A stretch of DNA of 64,000 nucleotides from CAWIOX01 sp963837775 (GTDB taxonomy: Bacteria > Pseudomonadota > Gammaproteobacteria > Burkholderiales > Burkholderiaceae_D), in NCBI GenBank assembly GCA_963837775.1, contig CAWIOX010000008.1, positions 1 to 64,000 on the forward strand, given 5' to 3'. Under the pieces are notes generated by a model. It worked only from the letters and a program-made list of their open reading frames with translations, was not told where the DNA came from and searched no databases. Numbering within the stretch: the stretch's first letter is position 1; the number at the start of each line of letters is the position of its first letter. Both the position numbers and the translations under genes were made by a program. Of this stretch, positions 29,120 through 37,461 are shown piece by piece.

Positions 29120-30082
29120 ATGATGATGTATGACCCTCCACGCTGGCTGCCTAACGGCCACCTGCAAACCATCTACCCCGCAGTGTGCATCACGCGGCCG
29201 CCGATGCATTATCGACGCGAACGATGGGATGCACCGGATGGCGACTTCATCGATGTCGACTTCGTCGATGGTCAACCCGGCAAACCCTTCATCGTGTTAT
29301 TCCACGGACTGGAAGGCTCGTCCGACAGCCACTATGCGCGCGCGCTGATGGCCGATATCGCGGCCCGCGGCTGGTCCGGCGCAGTACCGCATTTCCGCGG
29401 CTGCTCCGGCGAGCCGAACCGCGCGCCGCGCTTCTACCACTCCGGCGATGCAGAGGAAATCAATTGGATACTGCGCCGGCTGTATGCCACCGCACGGCCG
29501 TCGAGCAAATTCTTCGCCACCGGCGTATCGATGGGCGGCAACGCCTTGTTGCGCTGGCTGGGCGAATCGCAGCACCAGGCCGATTTCGTCGATGCCGCCT
29601 GCGCGATCTCCGCGCCGCTGGATCTGGCGCAGGGCGGCGCCGCACTGTCGCACGGCATCAACCGGCTATATACCCGCATGTTCCTGCAGACGCTGAAACC
29701 GAAATGCCTGCAAAAGCTGAGCCAATTCCCCGGCCTGTTCGATCGCGAGCGCATGCTGCGCGCCAGCGACCTGTATCAGTTCGACAATGTGGTGACCGCA
29801 CCGCTGCACGGCTATCGCGACACCAACGATTATTGGGACCGCGCCAGCGCCAAGCATGTGCTCACCGACATCACGCTGCCCACGCTGGTACTGAATGCAC
29901 AGAACGACCCCTTCCTGCCCGGCCAGCATCTGCCGCAGCAGGCCGCAGCCTGCGTCACGCTCGACTACCCGCGGGAAGGCGGCCATGTCGGCTTTGCCGT
30001 CGGCGCACTGCCGGGCAGCCTGCAATGGCTGCCGCAGCGCATCATCCAGTTCCTGGAAGACGTCAACGGTTCGCGCCGATAA
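29120..30082 (+). CDS. YheT-family alpha/beta hydrolase
   Basis: 320 residues. PPRWLPNGHLQTIYP is the N-terminal hallmark of the YheT/ABHD1-3 group; FIVLFHGLEGSSDSHYARAL forms the oxyanion region. The nucleophile is Ser in TGVSMGGNALLRW, the acid is in NAQNDPFLP and the His in REGGHVGFAVG. Substrate probably an ester or lipid, unproven. The 28923-29119 gap upstream shows nothing recognisable. The last codons end at the edge of repeat copy 4. Confidence 0.9.
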   Translation: MMMYDPPRWLPNGHLQTIYPAVCITRPPMHYRRERWDAPDGDFIDVDFVDGQPGKPFIVLFHGLEGSSDSHYARALMADIAARGWSGAVPHFRGCSGEPNRAPRFYHSGDAEEINWILRRLYATARPSSKFFATGVSMGGNALLRWLGESQHQADFVDAACAISAPLDLAQGGAALSHGINRLYTRMFLQTLKPKCLQKLSQFPGLFDRERMLRASDLYQFDNVVTAPLHGYRDTNDYWDRASAKHVLTDITLPTLVLNAQNDPFLPGQHLPQQAAACVTLDYPREGGHVGFAVGALPGSLQWLPQRIIQFLEDVNGSRR

Positions 30083-30166
30083 TTTATACTATGCCCTGTA
30101 TATAAATCTTCCCCAATAAATATCAGCGGCAACCGCACCGTTTGAATGGATACTCCCGCAATTCAT
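30081..30166 (+). repeat. Dispersed intergenic repeat, copy 4
   Basis: Forward and more diverged: left block TTATACTATGCCCTGTATAT, core AATATCAGCGGCAACC, right block GGATACTCCCGCAATT. It starts inside the YheT stop codon and lies 80 nt before the next gene. Confidence 0.65.
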
Positions 30167-30246
30167 TCAACTTTACGGGCAATCCCGAACAGATGCGCTA
30201 TGCTCTCAGAGGGCGCACGCCCGATCTCACGAAAAGGTTCTCACGG

Positions 30247-30846
30247 ATGGATGACATCGTCAAACAGGCCATCGCCAAATGGCCGAACGTGCCGCACTGC
30301 TATGGCTGGCTAGCACTGGATGCGCGCGGCGCATGGCGCATGCGCGATGAACGGACGCAGCAGCAGGGCTTGCCGGGCGACAAAATCCGCCATCCGGCGC
30401 TGCTCGACTTCATACGGCGCAATTACGCGGCGGATGAAAACGGCTGCTGGTTTTTCCAGAACGGTCCGCAACGGGTGTATGTCAATCTGGAACTGACCCC
30501 TTACATTGCGCGCAGCGACCCGCAACACGGCTTCATCACCCATACCGGCACCGCATTGACGCAAATCGATGGCGCATGGCTGTGCGAAACCGGCGTATTG
30601 ATACTGCAAAGCGGTGCGATCGTCGCCGCGCTGGACGACCGCGACATCGGGCAATGCCTGGAGCAATTGCGGATCGAGGATCGCGCCGTCAGCGACGACC
30701 AGCTGCTGGCATGGCTGGCGCAAGATAGCGCTACCGCGCCATTGATGCTGCTGCATGCAGGCCGGCAAATACAGGTGCAGCACCTGCGGCAAGCCGACAT
30801 CGCCAGTCGCTTCGGCTTCGTCAGCGCACCGCAAAGCAGCGTTTAA
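30247..30846 (+). CDS. Conserved betaproteobacterial protein, possibly DUF2946-type
   Basis: 199 residues from ATG 30247 (MDDIVKQAIAKWPNVPHCYG). The frame is open upstream to 30142, but that part is repeat copy 4 and is not protein-like. AALDARGAWRMRD-type and ENGCWFFQNGPQRVYVNLEL segments recall a protein found widely in Burkholderiales next to M48 proteases, which I remember under a DUF2946-like label but cannot verify. No signal peptide or membrane segment. Its stop overlaps the stop of the convergent bepA (TTAA). Confidence 0.72.
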   Translation: MDDIVKQAIAKWPNVPHCYGWLALDARGAWRMRDERTQQQGLPGDKIRHPALLDFIRRNYAADENGCWFFQNGPQRVYVNLELTPYIARSDPQHGFITHTGTALTQIDGAWLCETGVLILQSGAIVAALDDRDIGQCLEQLRIEDRAVSDDQLLAWLAQDSATAPLMLLHAGRQIQVQHLRQADIASRFGFVSAPQSSV

Positions 30847-32363
30847 GGCTTTTTCCCGGCTTCCTTCAATTCCTCGCGCCACAGCGCCTGGACAGTGCGC
30901 TCGCGGGCATCGATCACCGCCTGCTCATAAAACGAGGCATCCGGCGCACGGCGCGCAATCGCGAACTGATCCAGCGCCGCCGGCAAGCTGCCCGCCAGCA
31001 CATACGATTCCGCCAGCGCCATGTGCTGCAGCGCCTGCTTGCCCTGCGCCGCATAGGCCCGTGCCAGTTGCGCCTGCAATTGCGGCTCCTGGCGATACAG
31101 TTGCACCTGATCCCGCAAGTAAGCCGCCGCATCCTCAGGACGCCCCGCGCCAATCAGCGCATCCGCATACTGGCGTGCAATCCCGCGCGACAGCGGAAAC
31201 TGCGCGCGCGCGGCGTCCGCCTCCCGCACCGCTTCCTGCGCCATCGCCGGGGCCTGATCCGGCGCCAGCCTGATCTCGATCGCCAGGCTCGCCAGCGTCG
31301 CATTCTGCGCCGCCGGCGACAGCTGCGACGCCGTGCGCGCCTCCTGCAACAGTGCCTGCGCCTTGGCCGGCGCCCCTTCCTTCAGCGCGATGTAGGCCAG
31401 GCCGTACTTGGCCGCCACCGTCTGCATCCGTGTTTTTTGCTGCAACTGGTTCTCGAACACTACCTTAGCATCACGCAAGCCTTGCGGCGACAAGTCCTGC
31501 AGCACCCGCACCCGGGCCCGGATCAGGTGGAAATCGAGGCTGTCGGCGCGCTGCTTGTACGCTTGCGTGCGCTGGCGCGCCTGGATATCGGCAATCCGCT
31601 CGGTGGTCAGCGGGTGGGTGCGCAAATAGGCCGGTACCGCATCGGTGTAAGAACGCGCTGCGGTCTGCATGCGGCCGAAAAAAACCACCATGCCCGACGT
31701 ATCGAAACCGGCCTCCTGCATGATCTGGAAACCGACCCGATCCGCCTCGCGTTCCGCCTCGCGGCTGAAATTGAGCTGACGCTGTATGGCCACGCCCTGA
31801 CCGCCGACAATCAGCGCCGCCGCCGCATCCGGGCTGGAACGCGCTGCCAATGCGCCCAGCACCATCGATGCCAGCGGAATCAGCGCATCCTGGCGCTGTT
31901 TGCCCAGCATGCGTGCGATATGACGCTGCGACACATGGCCGATTTCATGCGCCATCACCGACGCCAGTTCCGACTCGCTTTGTGCCGCCAGCAGCAAGGC
32001 CGAATGCACCGCAATGAAACCGCCCGGCAACGCGAACGCATTCAACATCGGATCGCGCACCGCGAAAAAGAAGAACTCATACCCGGCCTCGCCGCGCGCA
32101 TCAGGCCGCGCCGCCAGCAGGGTTGCCCCGAAATTATTCAGATATTCCAGCAAAGGCGCGTCGTCCAGATAATCGCGATTGAGCCGGATATCGCGCATCA
32201 CCTGCTCGCCCACCTTGCGCTCCATCAGCGGCGACAGCTCTTCGCGCTCGGTATCGCCCAGGCTGGGCAGCGCCTGCGCATGGCCGACCGACGACGTGGC
32301 CAGCGGCCAGGTACAACACAGCGCCACCAGCGTAGCGCGCAACAAGCGGGACGGTAACTTCAT
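30843..32363 (-). CDS. bepA: M48 family periplasmic metalloprotease with TPR domain
   Basis: 506 residues. A signal peptide covers residues 1-29 (cut after GHAQ). The zinc site HEIGH is at residues 139-143, with the third ligand in SREAEREADRVGF about 65 residues later. A TPR region fills the C-terminal 200 residues. This is the BepA (YfgC) architecture: a periplasmic protease and chaperone that clears or helps LptD and other barrel proteins. It is divergent from moaC and shares its last bases with the convergent gene. Confidence 0.9.
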   Translation of the reverse strand: MKLPSRLLRATLVALCCTWPLATSSVGHAQALPSLGDTEREELSPLMERKVGEQVMRDIRLNRDYLDDAPLLEYLNNFGATLLAARPDARGEAGYEFFFFAVRDPMLNAFALPGGFIAVHSALLLAAQSESELASVMAHEIGHVSQRHIARMLGKQRQDALIPLASMVLGALAARSSPDAAAALIVGGQGVAIQRQLNFSREAEREADRVGFQIMQEAGFDTSGMVVFFGRMQTAARSYTDAVPAYLRTHPLTTERIADIQARQRTQAYKQRADSLDFHLIRARVRVLQDLSPQGLRDAKVVFENQLQQKTRMQTVAAKYGLAYIALKEGAPAKAQALLQEARTASQLSPAAQNATLASLAIEIRLAPDQAPAMAQEAVREADAARAQFPLSRGIARQYADALIGAGRPEDAAAYLRDQVQLYRQEPQLQAQLARAYAAQGKQALQHMALAESYVLAGSLPAALDQFAIARRAPDASFYEQAVIDARERTVQALWREELKEAGKKP

Positions 32364-32458
32364 TGCAGCTTCATGTTTTTTGTTTTCACGATGCTATGAT
32401 ACCCGCTACCGACTATCGTTCCATGTCCGCTTATACCCTCTTGCAGCAGCCTCCGAAA

Positions 32459-32972
32459 ATGAACAACAAACCACACCACACCTCCCCCGACGGCCTGACC
32501 CATTTCGACGCCACCGGCCAGGCCCACATGGTCGATGTCGGCGACAAGCAGGAAACCCACCGCATCGCCATCGCCGGCGGCACCATCCGCATGCAGCCGG
32601 AAACCCTCGCCATCATCCAGAGCGGCAGCGCCAAAAAAGGCGACGTGCTCGGCATCGCCCGCATCGCCGCCATCATGGCCGCCAAACGCACCAGCGACCT
32701 GATCCCGCTATGCCACCCGCTGGCGCTGACCCGCGTCACCGTCGATTTCAGCATCGACGAAGCGCACTCCAGCATCCACTGCAACGCGCAGGTGGAAACC
32801 TTCGGCAAAACCGGGGTCGAAATGGAAGCGCTGACCGCAGTCCAGGTCGGACTACTGACGATCTACGACATGTGCAAAGCTGTGGATAGGGGGATGGTGA
32901 TGACCGATGTCAGGGTGCTGGAAAAGCACGGCGGGAAGATGGCGGGAAGTCGGGGGATTGGGTGGGGGTGTA
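32459..32972 (+). CDS. moaC: Cyclic pyranopterin monophosphate synthase, 3' end altered
   Basis: Starts at ATG 32459; an in-frame ATG at 32423 is possible. LTHFDATGQAHMVDVGDKQE, the catalytic GSAKKGDVLGIARIAAIMAA region, LIPLCHPLALTRVTVDF and KTGVEMEALTAVQVGLLTIYD are complete. The expected ending EKHGGKSGDWVGV-stop is present at 32929-32972, but an 11-bp near-duplication (GGCGGGAAGAT followed by GGCGGGAAGTC) shifts the frame. Uncorrected, translation runs on to 33163 through antisense tfpX remains. The enzyme makes cPMP in molybdenum cofactor synthesis together with MoaA. Confidence 0.92.
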
Positions 32973-33007
32973 AATTGCCTCTTATGTGGGGCGCCAGAGG
33001 GCGACCC

Positions 33008-33775
33008 TATGTGTTCTGTTTTTATTCAGAAAGAATCGAGTGGCACAAATCCCGCCACTTCCAGATGTCCGGGCGTCGAGCAACACCGTCCAGAATGACT
33101 TGCGATGACAGGGCACGCTCAATAATTGTCCAGAGCGACCCGTTTTTACGAGCGCTTCATTGATCATCTTGGTATATTGTGGAAAACGAGCGAGAAGATC
33201 GGCGGCTGGCTTGGCTGCGTCCGCGCACCTGCGTGCTAGCTGCCGTATAGGGCTGCCAAAGATCAGGTCGGGCGGCTAAATCAACGCCCTGCAGAGCGGC
33301 GATCGTGGCTTCAGCACTCTCAGGATGCGCTGATAAAAGGTCGCACCGCCAGCAAACTCTGGCCAAATAGGGGTAAGGCTGTCAGTCCTGTAGGAGCTCG
33401 GGGCAGCAACTCCTCAGCCACATCCACCGCATGCACTACCCGAAAAGGGTCGCACCTCAAACACCAAGGGCACCGTGACGTGCCGCAAGAAACCGTCCAC
33501 ATGCCATAACCCAAGGCTGCCAATTAAATAAGCACCACCACGGCTATATCACGGCGCAACTCTTTTGCTGGCTTGGCGCGGTTGAATATGGCGAGGGTTA
33601 ACGAGCGGCCCCAATATCACGTCGACCACGACACAGCGAGAACAATTCACGGCCAGCCCGACACTCACTGTAAGGATAGGGGTAGCACACTGCAAATACC
33701 AGTGTTGCAGCCAGCAAAGCTATCAACAGACTGACCGCCAAGTGAATACTGCGGCACTTAATCGTTCTTTCCAGT
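33008..33775 (-). pseudogene. TfpX/TfpZ-family type IV pilin accessory protein, decayed
   Basis: No single frame is open, but reading leftward from about 33770 across frames gives a consistent protein: IHLAVSLLIALLAATLVFAV (N-terminal membrane helix), YPYPYSE..AGRELFSL, VVVDVILGPL, TLAIFNRAKPAKELRRDIAV, LAALGYGMWTV, RVVHAVDVAEELLPRAP, ATIAALQGVDLAARPDLWQP and RKSFWTVLLDA. This order is that of TfpX/TfpZ accessory proteins encoded after pilA. At least six frame breaks plus an in-frame TAA in VVVLI-stop-LAALG, where the family has Gln, indicate real decay or very poor sequence. Such proteins assist specific pilins at the inner membrane. Confidence 0.72.
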
Positions 33776-33943
33776 GGTTATATTTTTCATTAAACGTTTT
33801 TTTGCCTGCACGTTTACTCTTGCATACGGGCAAACAAACGGATGCAGAAACTACGTAATTTCATCGTTGCGCATTATGCCTCTGGCAAACAAATCGACAA
33901 TGAGAAATGACCGCCGCAGCGGTCATTTCTCACGTAAAGTGAC

Positions 33944-34451
33944 TCAACAATTTAAATCGCGATTTGCAAGAACCTGGCAGGTATTAACAGGCATCGGAAT
34001 TGTAGCGGCAGGACCGCATTTCCACTCAGTAATTGTTTTACCGCCATGCAGTTCCGTGAGCTGCAGTTGCACCGATATAACGGCTGCTAATGAAATGGAA
34101 TTAGTCACAGCGTAGTTATCGCCTGTCAAGTAGTCTCATCGCCTAAAATCGTGATAACGCCATTACCATCGGAGATCCAGACTTGACTTTCTTGGTCGCA
34201 AGTAACGCTGCAGGGATCTGGAAGTATTGCTGAGACATCGCATTCGGAGAGTTTGAGACCGCTATCGGTGATCGCTGTCCGGCATGTCAGAGGCTGCCAG
34301 AAGAGCACTTCGGTGACGCGTGCACGCACTGTGTAATCTTGATAAGCGGCAACGCGACCGCCGCCAAAATACCGATAATCGCGACCACGATCATCAATTC
34401 GATCAGCGTAAAACCGCGTTGTGCGCTTTTCATCATTTTCATCGATTTCAT
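33944..34451 (-). pseudogene. pilA: Type IV major pilin, frame-broken
   Basis: ATG 34451 with GGGAG upstream. A short leader MKSMKMMKSAQRG is followed by FTLIELMIVVAIIGILAAVA, the PilD cleavage site and N-terminal helix of type IVa pilins. Immediately after ALP a missing base breaks the frame; the next frame continues YQDYTVRARVTEVL and CRTAITDSGLKLSECD, then SDGNGVITILG. A third frame holds the C-terminal HGGKTITEWKCGPAATIPMP region. Total about 168 codons, right for PilA. At least two breaks are needed. The promoter region is well preserved. The downstream accessory gene is also broken. Confidence 0.85.
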
Positions 34452-34506
34452 TTGTTTCTCCCTGAGGTTGACAACGCTGGCAGTCTGCCTGCGATGCTTA
34501 CCTATA

Positions 34507-34522
34507 TGCAAGTGCTGTGCCA
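34507..34522 (-). promoter_or_regulatory. Sigma54 promoter of pilA
   Basis: On the minus strand TGGCACAGCACTTGCA matches the RpoN consensus (TGGCAC-N5-TTGCA) exactly, with the -12 element about 56 nt upstream of the pilA ATG. pilA genes of many proteobacteria are transcribed by RpoN with PilR. The match is seen; use is inferred. Confidence 0.8.
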
Positions 34523-34591
34523 GCACAAAAAACCCGTTTCCTGCATGTTTTTTGTTAAAAAGGTTTATTTCCTGACGGAATTTTGGCAATG

Positions 34592-34634
34592 CAGCTGACA
34601 AATATTGTCAGTCAGCCACAATTTGTCAGTCAGC
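34592..34634 (-). promoter_or_regulatory. Candidate PilR-binding sites upstream of pilA
   Basis: A cluster of three TTGTCAG elements: one inverted (GCTGACAA at 34594-34601) and two direct (ATTGTCAGTCAGC and TTTGTCAGTCAGC at 34604-34634). They lie 70-110 bp upstream of the sigma54 element, the position of an enhancer. In Pseudomonas aeruginosa PilR binds clustered TGTC sites in this position. The role here is inferred. Confidence 0.55.
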
Positions 34635-34784
34635 AACATCGATAAAACACGCAATGGGTCCTGGCAGACGATTTTATTCACGCGATTGCGGTCTGGCGAC
34701 ATTGATTGACAGGCATAGCCGCTTCTGCAATGCTCCCAGGATTGCCATCGTTACAAAACCATCATTGCAGATGCCTGAATAAAT

Positions 34785-34869
34785 AAAAAATAGGGGGTAT
34801 GTCGCATAAATGGCATGCTGCCGCAATGATTCAGCGCGGTATTTAAAATACAGGGTGGTGTATATTTTC
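34785..34869 (-). repeat. Dispersed intergenic repeat, copy 5
   Basis: Reverse copy; minus strand reads AAAATATACACCACCCTGTA, GAATCATTGCGGCAG, GACATACCCCCTATTTTTT. It begins 15 nt after the stop of the FHA gene and points the same way as that gene. Confidence 0.82.
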
Positions 34870-34883
34870 GCCTTGGGACACTG

Positions 34884-35527
34884 TCATTGCAGGCGGAATT
34901 CCATCCGCGTACCCGACAACTCGATCACATCGGCGTGCTGCAATGCATGCTCGGCGCTGCCGATCGATGTGCCATTGACCAACGGCGTTCCGTCGCCCTC
35001 GACATGGGTGATGAAATATCCTTGCGGACGGCGTGTGATGACGGCGACCTGGACGCCGGGGCGGCCGATGGTGGTGAGCGTTTTGCTGATGAGCAGTTCC
35101 TTGCCGCGACTGGCGCCATTCAGGACCTTGATGCTGGCTGGTTTTGGCTCAGGAACTGCAGGCGGCGCTGTGCGCGCGACCGGGTTTGCAGCGCGGCTCA
35201 GTCGCATGGATTGCAAGGGTCGCTGGCAAATTCGCTGTCGGATTTAGCCTGATATTTGATCTTGTATTTGGCCAGTTCGATCACGTCATTGTCTTGCAGG
35301 AAGTGTTTTTTGACGAGTTGGCCATTGACCAGCGTGCCGTTGGTGCTGCCCAGGTCTTCCAGGAAGGAATCGTTGACGATGGTCATGATGGCCGCATGTT
35401 CGCCGCTGATGGCGAGGTTATCGATGACCAGGTCATTGTGCGGACGGCGCCCTATGGTGATGCGTTCTTTGCTCAATACCATTTCCTGCAATACTTTGCC
35501 CTCTTCGATGAGGATAATTTTCGCCAT
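34884..35527 (-). CDS. Two-FHA-domain protein, one frame break
   Basis: From ATG 35527 (MAKIILIEEGKVLQEMVLSK). FHA domain 1: ITIGRRPHNDLVIDNLAISG, EHAAIM, DLGSTNGTLVNGQLV, the phosphothreonine-binding core. A linker ends near 35205, where one frame break joins VPEPKPASIKVLNGASRGKE and a second FHA-like domain (TTIGRPGVQVAVITRRPQGY, VEGDGTPLVNGTSIG) to the end at 34884. The two halves look like separate genes only because of the break. It binds phosphothreonine peptides. The adjacent PP2C phosphatase 52 nt upstream suggests a Ser/Thr phosphorylation module; no kinase is in the window. Confidence 0.83.
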
Positions 35528-35579
35528 GTTGACTCTCTCGCTAACCATTTAAAACTGACTTGCCAGGAAAACCTGGCTT

Positions 35580-36350
35580 TCAGTGCCATTGCACTTTTAC
35601 CAATACAACAGAGACATTATCCCGTCCTCCGCTGTCGTTCGCAAGCTGAATCAATTTCTTGCATGCAGCAGGCAAATCATGTCCGTAGCAGGCCAACACA
35701 TTGCACATGAGTTGATCGGGCAACATATCACTCAAGCCATCCGAACATAACAAGATGATATCACCCGCTTGTGTGCGGTAATCATGCAGTTCCGCCTCGA
35801 TATACGGCGCGGTACCCAGTGCGCGGGTAATGAGGTTCCGGTTGCTTGAAAGGCGAGCCATCTCTGGCGAAATCAGGCCGGCATCTATCTGCTCCTGCAA
35901 CCAGGAATGATCGTGCGTGAGTTGCTCCAATTGGCCCTGCCGAAACCGGTAGGCCCTGGAGTCGCCGACATGCGCAATCGTGAGCCGGTCCTTGTAATGC
36001 AGCGCCAATACGATAGTGGTTCCCATGCCGTCGCAATCCGCCTCATAGTGCGATGCTTCATACACATAGGTGTTGGCCAGTATGATGGCATCGCATACCC
36101 AGGTCTGCAGATATTCGCTGAAATCAGATTCGGTATCCGAAACCACATGCTGCAGACGTGCTGTCAATGATTGTTGTATGACCGCTGCGGCCATGTTGCT
36201 GGCGACTTCACCGGCATTATGTCCGCCCATGCCGTCGGCCAGAATTGCCAGCCCGTATTCGGGCTTGATGACAATCGCATCTTCATTACTAGAGCGAATC
36301 AAACCGATATCGCTGAGTGCTGCGAATTCCAGTCTGTAATGCGTTGTCAT
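35580..36350 (-). CDS. PP2C-family serine/threonine phosphatase
   Basis: 256 residues, complete. Metal-binding motifs in order: SDIGLIRSSNEDA, LADGMGGHNAGE, GMGTTIVLAL, IAHVGDSRAYRFRQG, LCSDGLSDML and GGRDNVSVVLV. This is the bacterial Stp1/PppA type with two Mn/Mg ions. It lies upstream of the FHA gene in the same direction. PP2C plus FHA pairs occur in type VI secretion and in general Ser/Thr signalling; no secretion genes are nearby. Confidence 0.93.
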   Translation of the reverse strand: MTTHYRLEFAALSDIGLIRSSNEDAIVIKPEYGLAILADGMGGHNAGEVASNMAAAVIQQSLTARLQHVVSDTESDFSEYLQTWVCDAIILANTYVYEASHYEADCDGMGTTIVLALHYKDRLTIAHVGDSRAYRFRQGQLEQLTHDHSWLQEQIDAGLISPEMARLSSNRNLITRALGTAPYIEAELHDYRTQAGDIILLCSDGLSDMLPDQLMCNVLACYGHDLPAACKKLIQLANDSGGRDNVSVVLVKVQWH

Positions 36351-36507
36351 GGTCGGACTACCGTTTCCAGGCTTAAAAGCGCTACTTATCTTTGACGCAC
36401 ATTATTCAAGGAGAAAAACTCCGGATGCCATAGCCGCATCTCTGATCATACGCGCCCGACAGCGATCGTTCGCCGCTTAAAAATATTAGATGCTCAATAT
36501 CGTCTTA

Positions 36508-36537
36508 CAAAAAAAACGGGGAGCCGAAGCTCCCCGT
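36508..36537 (-). terminator. Rho-independent terminator of sucCD
   Basis: On the minus strand a 9-bp stem (ACGGGGAGC paired with GCTCCCCGT) with a TTCG tetraloop and a run of eight Ts. It starts 21 nt after the sucD stop. A textbook terminator. Confidence 0.92.
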
Positions 36538-36557
36538 TGTTATTGCCGACTCTGCGA

Positions 36558-37441
36558 TTACAGCATTGCTTTGAGCAAACGCGCCATTTCTGACGGGTTT
36601 TTGGTGGTCTTGATACCGCAGGCTTCCATGATGTCGAGCTTGGCTTGCGCGGTGTCGGCACCACCGGAAATCAAGCGCACCGGCATGTCCCATGCGCTTG
36701 CCTGCAGGTGCAGTCACACCGGCGATGAAGACCACTACTGGCTTCTTCATGTTTTCCTTGATCCAGTAAGCCGCATTGGCTTCGTCCGGGCCGCCGATTT
36801 CGCCGATCATGATGACCGCATCGGTATCAGGATCGTCATTGAACATCTTCATGATGTCGATGTGTTTCAGGCCATTGATCGGGTCGCCACCGATACCGAC
36901 GGCACGACGATTGGCCCAGACCCAGTGCGGTCAATTGACCGACAGCTTCATAAGTCAGGGTGCCGGAACGCGAAACCACGCCGATACGGCCTTTCTTGTG
37001 GATGTGGCCTGGCATGATGCCGATCTTGATTTCGTCCGGCGTGATCAGGCCCGGGCAGTTAGGGCCGAGCAGCAAGGTTTTGCTGCCGGCTTTTGCCATG
37101 CGGTCTTTCAACACCATCATGTCGCGCACCGGGATGCCTTCGGTGATGCAGATGGCCAGATCGAGATCGGCTTCAACCGCTTCCCAGATCGCTGCTGCAG
37201 CGCCTGCTGGCGGCACGTAGATGACGGAGACAGTCGCGCCGGTTGCGGCTTTGGCTTCCGACACGTTGGCATAAATCGGGATGCCTTCGAAATCTTCGCC
37301 GGCTTTTTTCGGATTCACGCCAGCGACGAAGCAGTTCTTGCCATTCGCATAATCGCGGCAGCCGCGGGTGTGGAACTGCCCGGTCTTGCCGGTGATGCCT
37401 TGGGTAATGACTTTGGTATCTTTATTGATCAGGATCGACAT
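36558..37441 (-). CDS. sucD: Succinyl-CoA synthetase alpha subunit, two frame breaks
   Basis: From ATG 37441: ILINKDTKVITQGITGKTGQ (CoA-binding fold), VSVIYVPPAGAAAAIWEAVE, LLLGPNCPGLITPDEIKIGI. Break 1 near 36925 is followed by KMFNDDPDTDAVIMIGEIGG and MKKPVVVFIAGVTAPAGKRM; break 2 near 36700 is just before the phosphohistidine region GHAGALISGG. The end (KTTKNPSEMARLLKAML) and stop at 36558 are in the third frame. About 295 codons, normal. It couples succinyl-CoA hydrolysis to nucleotide triphosphate formation in the TCA cycle. Confidence 0.93.
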
Positions 37442-37461
37442 ATTGGTTCCTTGTGCGATGT

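Larger units (their letters stand above)
34452..34883. other. Intergenic region between FHA gene and pilA
   Basis: 432 bp with no gene. From right to left it holds repeat copy 5 (34785-34869), a stretch with no visible signal (34640-34780), the TTGTCAG cluster, and the sigma54 promoter of pilA. Confidence 0.7.

Noticed and set aside
30142..30246. N-terminal extension of the gene at 30247
   Set aside because: The extra 35 codons run through repeat copy 4; the protein family begins at MDDIV.
32973..33163. C-terminal extension of MoaC as a new domain
   Set aside because: It is antisense to the tfpX remains and arises from an 11-bp duplication that shifts the frame past the true stop.
33157..33523. 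Two short leftward open frames as separate hypothetical genes
   Set aside because: Their sequences join across frames into one TfpX/TfpZ-like protein.
34884..35548. Two separate FHA genes
   Set aside because: The frames overlap at a single break and together make a protein of the size and order expected for one two-domain gene.
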